A stretch of 64,000 nucleotides of DNA from Brevundimonas sp. MF30-B (GCF_004683885.1 NZ_CP038440.1:1522001-1586000), one strand, 5' to 3'. Shown: positions 1 to 10,207, numbered from the stretch's first letter. The notes: a model not told the origin generated them from the letters alone. Program-made: numbers and translations.

Positions 1-110
1 TTCGCCGGCGCCGCTTTCGGCGCAGCCTTTGCGCTCGACTTCGCCGCCGGTTTGGGCTTGGAAGCGCCTGAAGCGGACGCAGTTTTCGACGCAGACGGTG
101 ACTTGGCCAT
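1..110 (-). CDS. N-terminus of an unidentified Ala/Lys/Pro-rich protein (partial)
   Basis: A minus-strand frame opens with ATG at 110 and stays open to the window edge, giving 36 residues that begin MAKSPSASKTASASG. It is rich in Ala, Lys, Ser and Pro, like the flexible N-terminal tail of DNA-binding or envelope proteins. The rest lies outside the window, so the family cannot be named. It is divergent from prmA, with 83 bp between the two starts that must hold both promoters. Confidence 0.4.
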   Translation of the reverse strand, partial: MAKSPSASKTASASGASKPKPAAKSSAKAAPKAAPA

Positions 111-193
111 GTTTTCCCCGACCCCTCGGTTGTGGAGAGCCGCCCGGCCCGCGCCGGATAGCTGTGATTCGCCATCATAACCGGGTTTGAGAA

Positions 194-1072
194 ATGTCAG
201 AGTCCGCCGTTCAGATCACCGCTCGCGGCCCGCGAGACGCCGCCGAGGCCGCCGCCGCCGCCGTCGATGCGGACATCGCGCTGGAAGGCGCGACCTATTC
301 GATCCTCGAGGAGGATGAGGACAAGGGCGTCTGGCGCATCGACGGCTTTCCGACTTCCGACGAGGAAGCCCGTCTGATGGAAGCCGTTCTGCGCGGGTAC
401 GAGGACCTGGAAGTCGTGGTCGAGAAGCTGGCCGACGCCGACTGGCTGGCCATGTCGCTGTCCGGCCTGCCGCCGGTCGAGGCTGGGCGCTTCTTCGTTT
501 ATGGCGCGCACGATCAGGGCAAGGTGCCCGAGGGGCGGGTCAATCTGAAGATCGACGCGGGCGCGGCCTTTGGAACCGGGCACCACGGTACGACGGTCGG
601 CTGCTTGGAGGCGTTCGACCGCCTGCTGCAGACCGAGTGCTTCGACAAGGTGCTGGACGTGGGCTGCGGCACAGGCGTGCTGGCCATTGCGGCGGCCAAG
701 ACCGGTTCGCCGATCGCCGTCGGCACAGACATCGACGAGCCCTCGGCCCGCATCGCCAATGAGAACGCCGAGATCAACGACGCCAAGTGCGACTTCTATT
801 TCGCCGACGGCCTCAGCGATCCGCGCATCGCCCAGCATGCGCCCTATGATCTGGTGTTCGCCAACATCCTGGCCGCGCCCCTGGTCGAGCTGGCGCCCGA
901 GATCGCCGGTGCGCTGAAGTCAGGCGGCGTCGCCATACTGTCGGGGTTGCTGAGGACTCAAGAAGAACGGGTTCTGGACGCCTATCGCCCCCTGGGCTTC
1001 ATCGTCGAACAGACCATACATCACGACGCCTGGTCGGCGCTGGCGCTGCGCAAGGCCGGGCAGGAGGGTTAA
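194..1072 (+). CDS. prmA: Ribosomal protein L11 methyltransferase
   Basis: A 292-residue SAM-dependent methyltransferase that trimethylates ribosomal protein L11 in the cytoplasm. The C-terminal Rossmann half carries motif I ([17 protein letters not shown], about residues 154-170) and the PrmA signature FANILAAPL near residue 224. The preceding [10 protein letters not shown] segment is also typical of the family. The N-terminal 100 residues form the L11-binding part. Length is normal. It is divergent from the partial gene at the left edge and is followed by a small membrane-protein gene 68 bp downstream. Confidence 0.95.
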   Translation: MSESAVQITARGPRDAAEAAAAAVDADIALEGATYSILEEDEDKGVWRIDGFPTSDEEARLMEAVLRGYEDLEVVVEKLADADWLAMSLSGLPPVEAGRFFVYGAHDQGKVPEGRVNLKIDAGAAFGTGHHGTTVGCLEAFDRLLQTECFDKVLDVGCGTGVLAIAAAKTGSPIAVGTDIDEPSARIANENAEINDAKCDFYFADGLSDPRIAQHAPYDLVFANILAAPLVELAPEIAGALKSGGVAILSGLLRTQEERVLDAYRPLGFIVEQTIHHDAWSALALRKAGQEG

Positions 1073-1140
1073 CGACGGAACCGCCGCTACCGGCCTCCGT
1101 TCAACGGCGACGCTTCAAGTGCTTCAGGGAGGAAGCCGCC

Positions 1141-1623
1141 GTGACCCATTACGACAACGATCCGAACCGGCTCGTCGAGGGCCCGGCCTATGTCGAACAG
1201 GTGCATACCGAAACCGTGGTGGTGCGCCCCGACCGCGAGAGCAATCTGGGCTGGTGGATTGCGGGCATTCTGGCTGGCGGCGTGCTGCTGGCGGTGATCT
1301 GGATCCTGGCCAGCGGCAACGGGTCGGATCAGGACGCCCTGGCCGCCGCGCGCCTGGCCGAGGCCGAGGCGATCCAGGCGCAGGCCGAGGCGGACCGCGC
1401 CGCGCTTCAGGGGCAGGCCGCTCAGATTCAGTCGGGCGCCGCTCAGGGCGTGGCCCTGGCGCAAGCCGACGCCGCCCGCGCGCAGGCCGACGCCGCCCGC
1501 GCCGAGGCCGAGGCGCGCGCCTCCGAAGCCCGCGCCGCCGAGGCCAGCGCCCGCACCGCCCTGCCGCCGCCCCAGGCCGCGACCGGACCAGTCGTGATCA
1601 CGCCGACCTCGCCCCAGCCCTGA
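1141..1623 (+). CDS. Single-pass membrane protein with Ala-rich coiled coil, unknown function
   Basis: A 160-residue protein starting at GTG 1141, chosen because AGGGAGGAA lies about 8 bases upstream. It has a short polar N-terminus, one transmembrane segment at about residues 37-57 (WWIAGILAGGVLLAVIWILA), then about 80 residues of Ala/Glu/Gln/Arg heptad-like repeats and a Pro-rich C-terminus. The topology suggests a membrane-anchored periplasmic coiled coil. I do not recognise a family. It lies between prmA and a peptidase gene, all in the same direction. Confidence 0.7.
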   Translation: MTHYDNDPNRLVEGPAYVEQVHTETVVVRPDRESNLGWWIAGILAGGVLLAVIWILASGNGSDQDALAAARLAEAEAIQAQAEADRAALQGQAAQIQSGAAQGVALAQADAARAQADAARAEAEARASEARAAEASARTALPPPQAATGPVVITPTSPQP

Positions 1624-1670
1624 GGCCGGCGGGGTTGAGGTGAGCGGGCGGGGGGCCTAGGTCTCCCGCC

Positions 1671-3479
1671 ATGAGACAGACCTTTGACGAAACCACCGAT
1701 CCCTCGTTCGGCGAAAAGCACCTGCCGCTGGTGCGCGCCCGCATGGCCGCCCAGGGCCTGGACGGCTTTCTGGTCCCGCACGAGGACGAGCATCAGAACG
1801 AGTATCTGCCTGAGGCCAATGAGCGTCTGGCCTGGCTGAGCGGTTTCACCGGTTCGGCAGGCGCGGGCGCGGTGCTCAAGGATCGCGCGGCGGTGTTCGC
1901 CGACGGGCGCTACACCGTTCAGGTGAGGGCACAGGTCGACGCCAAACAGTTCGAGATCCTCGACCTGACCGACGGCGGCGTGGCGGCCTGGCTGGAAGGC
2001 GTGCCGGCCGGATCAGTCATCGGCTACGATCCGAAGCTGCACAGCCCCGACGCTTTGGCGGCGCTCGAAGCCGCTGCGGCCAAGGCCGGGGCGGAGTTGA
2101 AGTCGGTCGACAGCAACCCTCTGGATGAAGCGTGGGAAGGACGGCCTGAACAGCCCAGCACGCCCGTCGTCCCGCACGAGGACCGCTATTCCGGCGAAAG
2201 CAGCGCGGACAAGCGCGCGCGGATCGGTCGGAGCCTCAAGGACAAGGGTGCGGACGTGGCGGTGCTGACCGCGCCGTCCTCGATCGCGTGGCTGTTCAAC
2301 ATCCGCGGCGGCGATGTGATCCGCACGCCGCTGCCGCTGGCGCAGGCCCTGGTGCGCGCCGATGGAACGGCGCAGCTGTTCATCGATCCGCGCAAGGTGA
2401 CGAACGAACTGCCGGGCTGGCTGGGCGAGGCGGTGACGATTGAGACGTCAGACGCCTTCGCGCCGGCGCTCGAGCGTCTTTCCGGCCGGCGCGTGCTGGT
2501 CGATCCGGCCGTCTCCTCGGCCTGGGTGTTCGACCGGCTGCAGGCCGGCGGCGCCAAGGTCATCCGCGCCATCGACCCTTGCGCCATCCCACGCGCCGCC
2601 AAGAACCCCGTTGAGATCGAGGGCAGCCGCCAGGCGCACATCCGCGACGGCGCGGCCCTGACGCGCTTCCTGCACTGGGTCGATACGACCGCCCAGCAGA
2701 CCCTGCCGGACGAACGCGAGATCGCCGAGACGCTTGAGCGTTTCCGCGAGGAGACCGGTGCGCTCAAGGACCTCAGCTTCGACACCATCGCCGGGTCGGG
2801 CCCCAACGGCGCCCTGCCGCACTACAAGCCCGTCAGCCGCACCATCCGGCGGATGGAGAAGGGCTCGCTGCTGCTGGTGGACGGCGGCGGCCAGTATCTG
2901 GACGGCACCACCGACGTGACGCGCACCATGGCGGTCGGTGAGCCGAGCGCGGATCAGAGGCGCATGTACACCCTGGTCCTGAAGGGCCACATCGCCATGG
3001 CCGTGGTGCGTTTCCCCGCCGGGACCACGGGGCATCAGTTGGACGCCCTGGCGCGCCTGCCGTTGTGGATGCAGGGCTTCGACTACGACCACGGCACCGG
3101 GCACGGCGTCGGCAGCTATCTTGGCGTGCACGAAGGGCCGCAGCGCATCGCCAAGGCGCCCAACAGCCAGCCGCTGCTGACCGGCATGATCCTGTCCAAC
3201 GAGCCCGGCTACTACCGCGAAGGTCACTGGGGCATCCGCATCGAGACCCTGCAGGTCGTGACGCCGCCCGAAGCCATCGCCGGCGGCGAGCGGCCGATGC
3301 ATGGCTTCGAGCAGCTGACGCTGGCGCCGTTCGACCGCCGCCTGATCGACGTCGATCTGCTGACGGCCGACGAGCGCGCCTATGTCGACGCCTATCACGC
3401 CGAGGTTCAGGCCAAGGTCGGACCGTTGCTGGATAGCGAGGTCGGCGACTGGCTCAAGACGCAGACGACGCCGCTCTGA
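1671..3479 (+). CDS. pepP: M24B family Xaa-Pro aminopeptidase
   Basis: A 602-residue metallopeptidase that removes the N-terminal residue ahead of proline, of the long three-domain type. Two creatinase-like N-terminal domains are followed by a pita-bread catalytic domain after about residue 310. The metal ligands can be read: the two Asp in DGGGQYLDGTTDVTRT, His in HGTGHGVG, Glu in SNEPGYY and Glu in GIRIETLQV. There is no signal peptide, so it should be cytoplasmic. It converges on the ABC ATPase gene with only 15 bp between the stops. The symbol is approximate; the long form is often annotated only as aminopeptidase P. Confidence 0.9.
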   Translation: MRQTFDETTDPSFGEKHLPLVRARMAAQGLDGFLVPHEDEHQNEYLPEANERLAWLSGFTGSAGAGAVLKDRAAVFADGRYTVQVRAQVDAKQFEILDLTDGGVAAWLEGVPAGSVIGYDPKLHSPDALAALEAAAAKAGAELKSVDSNPLDEAWEGRPEQPSTPVVPHEDRYSGESSADKRARIGRSLKDKGADVAVLTAPSSIAWLFNIRGGDVIRTPLPLAQALVRADGTAQLFIDPRKVTNELPGWLGEAVTIETSDAFAPALERLSGRRVLVDPAVSSAWVFDRLQAGGAKVIRAIDPCAIPRAAKNPVEIEGSRQAHIRDGAALTRFLHWVDTTAQQTLPDEREIAETLERFREETGALKDLSFDTIAGSGPNGALPHYKPVSRTIRRMEKGSLLLVDGGGQYLDGTTDVTRTMAVGEPSADQRRMYTLVLKGHIAMAVVRFPAGTTGHQLDALARLPLWMQGFDYDHGTGHGVGSYLGVHEGPQRIAKAPNSQPLLTGMILSNEPGYYREGHWGIRIETLQVVTPPEAIAGGERPMHGFEQLTLAPFDRRLIDVDLLTADERAYVDAYHAEVQAKVGPLLDSEVGDWLKTQTTPL

Positions 3480-3494
3480 GCTGGAAACGAAGGC

Positions 3495-4583
<1,089 letters not shown>

Positions 4584-4619
4584 ATGGACTTTCCTACCCA
4601 GAATTTTCTTGAGGCGCAC

Positions 4620-4633
4620 CGTAACCGGTTACA
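4620..4633. promoter_or_regulatory. LacI-type operator CGTAACCGGTTACA
   Basis: The core GTAACCGGTTAC (4621-4632) is a perfect palindrome with the central CG typical of LacI/GalR operators. It sits 37 bp upstream of the ABC ATPase start, where it could overlap the promoter. A near-identical site, TGTAACCGGTTTCA, lies at 59851-59864 in front of a secreted hydrolase. The binding regulator is not identified here. Confidence 0.55.
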
Positions 4634-4809
4634 TGGCGGGATCAACGGGGGAAGGGCTGTCGCCTTGCGCACCTGCCCGCCGGCTGAGGTCGTGTGCTTC
4701 GAGCGCCGGGCGCGTCGCGCATCGACCGCCGCTGCGCACGCGCCCTTGCTCGCGGTCGGTCGAGCCGCCTAGACTGGGGGCGAACAGGCCGATTGAGAGC
4801 GGGGGTCAG

Positions 4810-5505
4810 TTGATTTCATTGGCAGGCATGGCCGTCGGCGTGGTCGCCGGGCTGGCGGCGCAGCAAAGCCCGCCGATCTACAATCCGGGCGCGCCTGGGG
4901 CGCCCGCACGCGCCATCAGCGCAAGCGAAGCGCAACGCATGATGCGCACGCGCGTGACCGCCGAGGACGTGCGGTTCATGCAGCACATGATCGTGCACCA
5001 TGCTCAAGCGGTCGAGATGGTCGAATTGCTCAAGACGCGGGGCGCCGATCCGGCCGTCCGGCGTCTGGGCGAACGGATCGCTCTAAGCCAGGAAGCGGAA
5101 ATGGAGTTGATGCGCGACTGGCTGACCAGCCAGAACCAGCCCATCGAAGCCCACGACCTGCACGGGGGTCACGGAGGACACGCCGGCCACGACGCGCACG
5201 CGCACCATGGCGCCCATGCGGGACACGCCATGACGGATCCCATGGACATGCCGCTGATGCCCGGGATGCTGTCGCCGCGCCAGATGGCGGCGCTGGCGGC
5301 CGCCGAGGGGGCCGGATTCGACCGCCTGTTCCTTGAGGGCATGATCCAGCACCATCAGGGCGCGCTGGACATGGTCGACGAACTCATGGCCCACCCGGAT
5401 TCGGCCGAGGAGCCCATGTTGTCGGGCTTCGCCGCCTCGGTCACGGCCGATCAGTCCGCCGAGATACTGCGCATGCAGTCGCTATTGTCCGAACTTCAGA
5501 ACTAA
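4810..5505 (+). CDS. Exported DUF305 family protein with His-rich linker
   Basis: About 231 residues if TTG 4810 is the start (GAGAGCGGGGG upstream). ATG 4828 is the alternative but would shorten the signal peptide MISLAGMAVGVVAGLAAQ. Two DUF305 four-helix-like halves are visible, each with the characteristic HHxQA/HHQGA motif (FMQHMIVHHAQAVEM and MIQHHQGALDM). Between them lies a linker with about ten His and several Gly and Asp, likely able to bind metal. DUF305 proteins are periplasmic ferritin-like proteins of uncertain role, often linked to metals. The gene lies 16 bp before the LVIVD-repeat gene, so the two probably form one operon. Confidence 0.85.
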   Translation: MISLAGMAVGVVAGLAAQQSPPIYNPGAPGAPARAISASEAQRMMRTRVTAEDVRFMQHMIVHHAQAVEMVELLKTRGADPAVRRLGERIALSQEAEMELMRDWLTSQNQPIEAHDLHGGHGGHAGHDAHAHHGAHAGHAMTDPMDMPLMPGMLSPRQMAALAAAEGAGFDRLFLEGMIQHHQGALDMVDELMAHPDSAEEPMLSGFAASVTADQSAEILRMQSLLSELQN

Positions 5506-5521
5506 AGCTCGAGGAAACACC

Positions 5522-7345
5522 ATGACTGTCCGCCGCCTTCTGTTGTCCACCGTCGCGGCCGTCAGCATGGCTGTCGCCGCGCCCGCCCTAGCGCAGCAGG
5601 GCCCGCAGCCACCGCAGCCCCAGGCCCAGCCGCGCGCTTTCGAGCCCGACGCCCGCTCGACCCTGACGCCCGGCCTGCAGGATGCCGGGCAGGCGGCATG
5701 GAATCTGAGCCTGGTCAGCCACACGCCGCCGGCGCCCGGCTTCACCGCGCCGCCTGCGCCGCCGGCGGTCGAGGGCCAGACGGCGCCGCGCGTCAGCCCG
5801 CTGGCCTTCGCCAACACCGACCTGGCCTATTCGAACGGCAAGGTCTTCATGGGCAGCTTCCACGGCTTCAACGCCTATGACGTGACCGGCGAGACGCCGC
5901 AGCTGGTGCTCTCCGTGGTCTGCCCCGGCGGCCAGGGCGACGTCTCGATCCACGGGAACCTGCTGTTCATGTCGGTGGAGGAGAACCGCGGCCGGCTGGA
6001 TTGCGGCGTGACCCCGCCCGAGGGCGCGGTCAGCGCCGACCGCTTCCGCGGCGTGCGAATCTTCGACATCAGCGACCTGAACGCCCCGCGTCAGATCGCG
6101 GCGGTTCAGACCTGCCGCGGGTCGCACACCCACACCCTGCTGCCGCACGCGACCGACCCGAATGTGCTGTACATCTACAACTCCGGCACCGCCGGGGTTC
6201 GCCAAGGCGACGAGCTCAACATTTGCTCCGACGGCCAGCCCGAAGACAACGCCGAGACCGCGCTGTACTCCATCGACATCATCAAGGTGCCGTTGAACGC
6301 GCCGCAGGACGCCGCCATCGTCAACCGTCCGCGCATCTTCGCCGATCGCGAGACCGGAGCCGTCGCCGGCCTGTGGCGCGGCGGCCGTGCGGGCGTGGCC
6401 AGCCAGCGCACCTCGCAGACCAATCACTGTCACGACATCACCGTCTATCCGGAACTGAACCTGGCGGCGGGCGCCTGCAGCGGCAACGGCATTCTGCTGG
6501 ACATCACCGACCGCGAGAATCCGACGCGCATCTCGGACCTGTTCGATCCGGACATGGCCTACTGGCACTCCGCAACCTTCAACAACGCCGGCGACCGCAT
6601 CGTGTTCACCGACGAGTGGGGCGGCGGCACCTCGGCGCGATGCCGGGCCGAGGACCCCACCACCTGGGGCGCCAACCTGATCGCCGACGTGAAGGACGGT
6701 AAGCTCGAAGGCCGGAACTTCTTCAAGATTCCGACCGTGCAGGGCGCGACCGAGAATTGCGTGGCGCACAACGGATCGATCATTCCGGTGCCCGGCCGCG
6801 ACCTGATGGTCCAGGCCTGGTACCAGGGCGGCGTGTCGATCATGGACTTCACCGACCCGAACAAGCCGATGGAGATCGCCTATTTCGACCGCGGTCCGAT
6901 CGATGCGGAGCGGCTTTCGATCGGCGGCCCCTGGTCGACCTACTGGATGAACGGCCGCATCTACTCCAGCGGCATTCAGCGCGGGCTGGACGTGATCAAG
7001 CTGGAGCCGAGCGAATTCCTGTCGGCCGCCGAGATCGCGGCCGCCGAGGCGGTGCGCGAGGAAGTCATCAATCCGCAGACCCAGACGCGCGTCACCTGGG
7101 CCGATACGCCTCAGGTCGCACAGGCCTATCTGGATCAGCTTGGCCGGGGCGAGGGCGTGGACGCCGCCTTGCTGGGCGAGGCGCGCGCCGAAGTCGAACG
7201 CTGGACGAGCGGCCGCGTCGACCGGCGCCGCCTGCGCGCCGTCGCCGGCCGGCTGGAGACAGCCTCTCAGGCCGAAGGCGCGGATGCTCTGAACGCGCGG
7301 CGCATGAAGGCGCTGGCCGATCTGCTGGGTCGCGCCGCCGCCTGA
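5522..7345 (+). CDS. Exported LVIVD-repeat beta-propeller protein
   Basis: A 607-residue protein with a clear signal peptide ending at about residue 24 (APALAQ). The body contains several repeats with the form RIFDISDLNAPRQIA, LLDITDRENPTRIS and SIMDFTDPNKPMEIA, the LVIVD-type blade signature of a secreted beta-propeller. His-containing segments (GSHTHTLLPH, QTNHCHDI, AYWHSATF) could bind metal. The last 100 residues are helical and charged. It follows the DUF305 gene closely, and this pairing points to a shared periplasmic role, but the substrate is unknown. A strong terminator follows. Confidence 0.8.
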   Translation: MTVRRLLLSTVAAVSMAVAAPALAQQGPQPPQPQAQPRAFEPDARSTLTPGLQDAGQAAWNLSLVSHTPPAPGFTAPPAPPAVEGQTAPRVSPLAFANTDLAYSNGKVFMGSFHGFNAYDVTGETPQLVLSVVCPGGQGDVSIHGNLLFMSVEENRGRLDCGVTPPEGAVSADRFRGVRIFDISDLNAPRQIAAVQTCRGSHTHTLLPHATDPNVLYIYNSGTAGVRQGDELNICSDGQPEDNAETALYSIDIIKVPLNAPQDAAIVNRPRIFADRETGAVAGLWRGGRAGVASQRTSQTNHCHDITVYPELNLAAGACSGNGILLDITDRENPTRISDLFDPDMAYWHSATFNNAGDRIVFTDEWGGGTSARCRAEDPTTWGANLIADVKDGKLEGRNFFKIPTVQGATENCVAHNGSIIPVPGRDLMVQAWYQGGVSIMDFTDPNKPMEIAYFDRGPIDAERLSIGGPWSTYWMNGRIYSSGIQRGLDVIKLEPSEFLSAAEIAAAEAVREEVINPQTQTRVTWADTPQVAQAYLDQLGRGEGVDAALLGEARAEVERWTSGRVDRRRLRAVAGRLETASQAEGADALNARRMKALADLLGRAAA

Positions 7346-7369
7346 TCGATCGACGGTCGCCGCATAGTG

Positions 7370-7400
7370 AAAAGGCCCGGGTTCGCCCGGGCCTTTTTTT
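7370..7400. terminator. Bidirectional intrinsic terminator
   Basis: Stem AAAGGCCCGGG, loop TTCG, stem CCCGGGCCTTT, flanked by A's on the left and eight T's on the right. It sits between the convergent LVIVD-repeat gene and folE and can stop transcription from both sides. Confidence 0.9.
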
Positions 7401-7405
7401 TCGGA

Positions 7406-7987
7406 TCAGCTGCGCGCCAGGCGCAGGAATTCCTCACGAGTCCGAGGATCGTCGCGCACCACGCCGATCAGGTGGCTGGTCGAAAGGCTGGCGCCGGGGA
7501 CATTGACGCCGCGCAGCGTCATGCAGCTGTGCTCGGCCTCGATGACCACGCCCACGCCATGCGGCCGCAGGACTTCATGAATGGCCTTAGCGATCTCGGA
7601 GGTCATCTTCTCCTGGATCTGAAGGCGCCGCCCATAGCCCTGGACCACGCGCGCCAGCTTGGAAATGCCCACCACCCGGTCGGTCGGCAGATAACCGACG
7701 TGGGCGCGTCCCACGACGGGCAGCATGTGGTGTTCGCAGAAGCTGACGAAGCGGATGTCCTTCAGCACAACCAGCTCGTCGTAGCCGCCGACCTCCTCGA
7801 AGGTTTTTTCCAGGTACTCGCGCGGGTCGCTTTCATAGCCCTGGAACAGCTCGCGATAGGATTTGGCCACGCGCTTGGGGGTTTCCAGAAGGCCCTCTCG
7901 GTCTGGATCGTCCCCGGCCCAGCGGATCAGCGTGCGAACGGCGGCCTCGGCGTCGGCCTGTGAGATGTCGTTGTGATCGTGGCTCAT
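7406..7987 (-). CDS. folE: GTP cyclohydrolase I
   Basis: About 193 residues. It converts GTP to dihydroneopterin triphosphate, the first step of folate and pterin synthesis. The zinc and active-site signature [19 protein letters not shown] is intact, as is the later [15 protein letters not shown] segment that provides the third zinc ligand (Cys). ATG 7987 (MSHDHND) is preferred to ATG 7999 because TGGAAAG lies at good spacing before it. The gene is transcribed away from the flagellar genes and ends at the shared terminator. Confidence 0.95.
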   Translation of the reverse strand: MSHDHNDISQADAEAAVRTLIRWAGDDPDREGLLETPKRVAKSYRELFQGYESDPREYLEKTFEEVGGYDELVVLKDIRFVSFCEHHMLPVVGRAHVGYLPTDRVVGISKLARVVQGYGRRLQIQEKMTSEIAKAIHEVLRPHGVGVVIEAEHSCMTLRGVNVPGASLSTSHLIGVVRDDPRTREEFLRLARS

Positions 7988-8035
7988 GGCTTTCCACATA
8001 GCGAGGACGGCCGCGCTTGTGGAGTGTGGCGTTTC

Positions 8036-8050
8036 CTAACCCGTCGTTAA
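8036..8050 (+). promoter_or_regulatory. CtrA-type site upstream of fliQ
   Basis: CTAA, seven bases, then TTAA followed by CC matches the TTAA-N7-TTAA CtrA consensus with one mismatch. It lies about 43 bp before fliQ. In Caulobacter crescentus the fliQ promoter is a known CtrA-controlled early flagellar promoter, so position and sequence agree. Confidence 0.6.
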
Positions 8051-8092
8051 CCACGCTCCCGGCAGTTTCTGCCCAGTTCTTCGGAGTGATTC

Positions 8093-8356
8093 ATGAGCGG
8101 CGCGGAAGTTCTGGACATCGGTCGCGACGCCCTGTGGCTGACGATCCAGCTGTGCCTGCCGGTGCTGGTGGTGGGCCTGGTCGTGGGCGTCGGCATCGGC
8201 CTGTTCCAGGCCCTGACGCAGATTCAAGAGCAGACGATGATCTTCGCGCCCAAGATCATCGCCATCTTCGTCTCGCTCTTGCTGTTTCTGCCGCTGATGG
8301 GGGCGCTGCTGGGCGGCTTCATGCAGGAAATCGCCCAGCGCATCGCGGGCATGTAG
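8093..8356 (+). CDS. fliQ: Flagellar type III export protein FliQ
   Basis: An 87-residue inner-membrane component of the flagellar export gate. Two hydrophobic helices (about residues 15-38 and 50-72) flank the conserved loop GLFQALTQIQEQTMIFAPKI, the FliQ hallmark. It is followed 5 bp later by fliR and then flhB, the usual export-gate order in Caulobacterales. A CtrA-like site lies upstream. Confidence 0.95.
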   Translation: MSGAEVLDIGRDALWLTIQLCLPVLVVGLVVGVGIGLFQALTQIQEQTMIFAPKIIAIFVSLLLFLPLMGALLGGFMQEIAQRIAGM

Positions 8357-8361
8357 CACCG

Positions 8362-9132
8362 ATGGACCCCTACGCCACGGCCGATCAGGTCTGGGCCGGG
8401 GCCCTGATCTTCGCACGCATCGGCGCGATCCTGATGCTGATCCCCGGCATCGGCGAGAGTTATGTGACGCCGCGCATCCGCCTGTCGCTGGCGCTGGTGG
8501 TCAGCCTGGCCTTGTGGCCGGTGGTGGCGGGCGCCCTGCCGGCGCTTCCGGCGACGATCGGCGGCATGGTCGGCTGGATCATCCGCGAGGTGATCGTCGG
8601 CCTGATGATCGGCGCCCTGCTGCGGATGTTCATGGCGGCCATGGCGACGGCCGGCGAGATCGTCTCGCTGCAGACCACGCTCGGTTTCGCCCAGACGGCC
8701 AACCCGCTTCAGGCCCAGCCCAGCACGACGCTGGGGGCGTTTCTGACTCTGTTGGGCGTGACGCTGGTCTTCGCCACGGATACCCATCACCTGTTCATCG
8801 CCGGACTGGTGGGATCCTATGAGCTGGTCGCGCCGGCCCGGCCGCTGATGATGCCCGACTTCGCCACCATGGCGGTGCGCACCATGGGCGACAGCTTTGC
8901 GCTGGGCGTTCAACTGGCCGCGCCGGTCCTGGTCTTCGCCCTGATCTTCAACCTGGCCTCGGGACTGGTGGCGCGTGTCATGCCTCAGTTTCAGGTCTTC
9001 TTCGCCGCCGCGCCGCTGTCGATCCTGCTGGGCCTGTCGATCTTCGCCTTGAGCCTGGGCGTTGTCGGCACGGTCTTCATCGATCGCTATCGGGCGTTGG
9101 CGAGGGTCTTCGTGGGGGGCGCCGGTGGCTGA
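8362..9132 (+). CDS. fliR: Flagellar type III export protein FliR
   Basis: A 256-residue membrane protein of the export gate with six predicted membrane segments. Typical FliR features are the N-terminal ARIGAILMLIPGIGE stretch and the central helix-rich REVIVGLMIGALLRMF region. ATG 8362 was chosen because it comes 5 bp after the fliQ stop. Its 3' end overlaps the flhB start by 8 bp, so translation is probably coupled. Confidence 0.94.
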   Translation: MDPYATADQVWAGALIFARIGAILMLIPGIGESYVTPRIRLSLALVVSLALWPVVAGALPALPATIGGMVGWIIREVIVGLMIGALLRMFMAAMATAGEIVSLQTTLGFAQTANPLQAQPSTTLGAFLTLLGVTLVFATDTHHLFIAGLVGSYELVAPARPLMMPDFATMAVRTMGDSFALGVQLAAPVLVFALIFNLASGLVARVMPQFQVFFAAAPLSILLGLSIFALSLGVVGTVFIDRYRALARVFVGGAGG

Positions 9133-10207
9133 AGACGTCGATCCCGAGTCCAAAACAGAAGACGCGACCCCGCGAAAACTTCAGGAGGCGCGCAAGAAGG
9201 GCGATGTCGCCAAGTCGCCGGATGTCGCCCAGACCCTGTCGCTGGCGGGCGCCGCGGCGGTTCTGCTGACCAGCGGCGGCTGGTTCGCCAACCGCATCGC
9301 CCAGGATCTGCTGCCCTTCATCGCCCAGCCGCACGCCATGGTCGGCGGGATAGAGGCCGGGGCGGGGATGGAGATCGGCATGCATGCCCTATGGGCGGTG
9401 GCGCCCTTCATGGCGGCGGTCATGTTCGCGGTGATTTTGGGTGGGGCGGGGGGCAACCTGGCTCAGTCAGGCGGCTTCATCTTCACCGGCGAAAAGGTCA
9501 AGCCCAAGCTGTCTAACCTTAGCCTGATCAAAGGCTTCAAGCGCATCTTCGGCCCGGATGGGATCGTTCAATTCATCAAGACCCTGATCAAGCTGGTCGC
9601 CGTCTGCGCGGTCTGCTGGTGGGTGCTGAAACCGCATGCGCGCGAGTTGGAGAACCTGGCCGGCATGGTCCCGGCCGCCGTCCTGCCGCTGGCGCGCGAC
9701 CTGTCGTTCGCCCTGATCGGCGCGGTGCTGGTGTTTCTGGCCCTGACGTCAGGCGCGGATTATCTGTGGCAGCGGCACCGCTTCGCCAAGCGGATGCGCA
9801 TGGCCAAGCACGAGGTCAAGGAGGACTTCAAACAGTCCGAGGGCGATCCGCACGTCAAGGCCAAGCTGCGCCAGATCCGCAATCAGCGCAGCCGCCAGCG
9901 CATGATGCAGGCCGTGCCGACCGCCACGGTCATCGTCACCAACCCGACCCACTTTTCCGTGGCCCTGCGCTACGAACCGGACAAGGGCGACGGCGCGCCG
10001 ATCTGCGTGGCCAAGGGCGTCGACGCGGTCGCCTTGCGCATCCGCGAGGTGGCCAGGGAGCACGAGGTGCCGATCGTCGAGAACGTGCCGCTGGCGCGTG
10101 CGCTCTACGCCGCCGTCGATGTCGACGAGGTCATTCCACGCCAACATTTCGAAGCCGCCGCCAAGGTGATCGGCTTCGTCATGCAGAAGCGCAGGCGCGG
10201 CGCTTAG
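9125..10207 (+). CDS. flhB: Flagellar export switch protein FlhB
   Basis: A 360-residue protein that sets substrate specificity of flagellar export. GTG 9125 gives the standard N-terminus VAEDVDPESKTEDATPRKLQEA; ATG 9062 would add an unrelated extension inside fliR. Four membrane segments are followed by the cytoplasmic domain with the autocleavage motif N273-P-T-H. The linker before it is charged, as expected. The stop codon overlaps the stop of the convergent hydrolase gene (TTAG at 10204-10207). Confidence 0.94.
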   Translation: MAEDVDPESKTEDATPRKLQEARKKGDVAKSPDVAQTLSLAGAAAVLLTSGGWFANRIAQDLLPFIAQPHAMVGGIEAGAGMEIGMHALWAVAPFMAAVMFAVILGGAGGNLAQSGGFIFTGEKVKPKLSNLSLIKGFKRIFGPDGIVQFIKTLIKLVAVCAVCWWVLKPHARELENLAGMVPAAVLPLARDLSFALIGAVLVFLALTSGADYLWQRHRFAKRMRMAKHEVKEDFKQSEGDPHVKAKLRQIRNQRSRQRMMQAVPTATVIVTNPTHFSVALRYEPDKGDGAPICVAKGVDAVALRIREVAREHEVPIVENVPLARALYAAVDVDEVIPRQHFEAAAKVIGFVMQKRRRGA

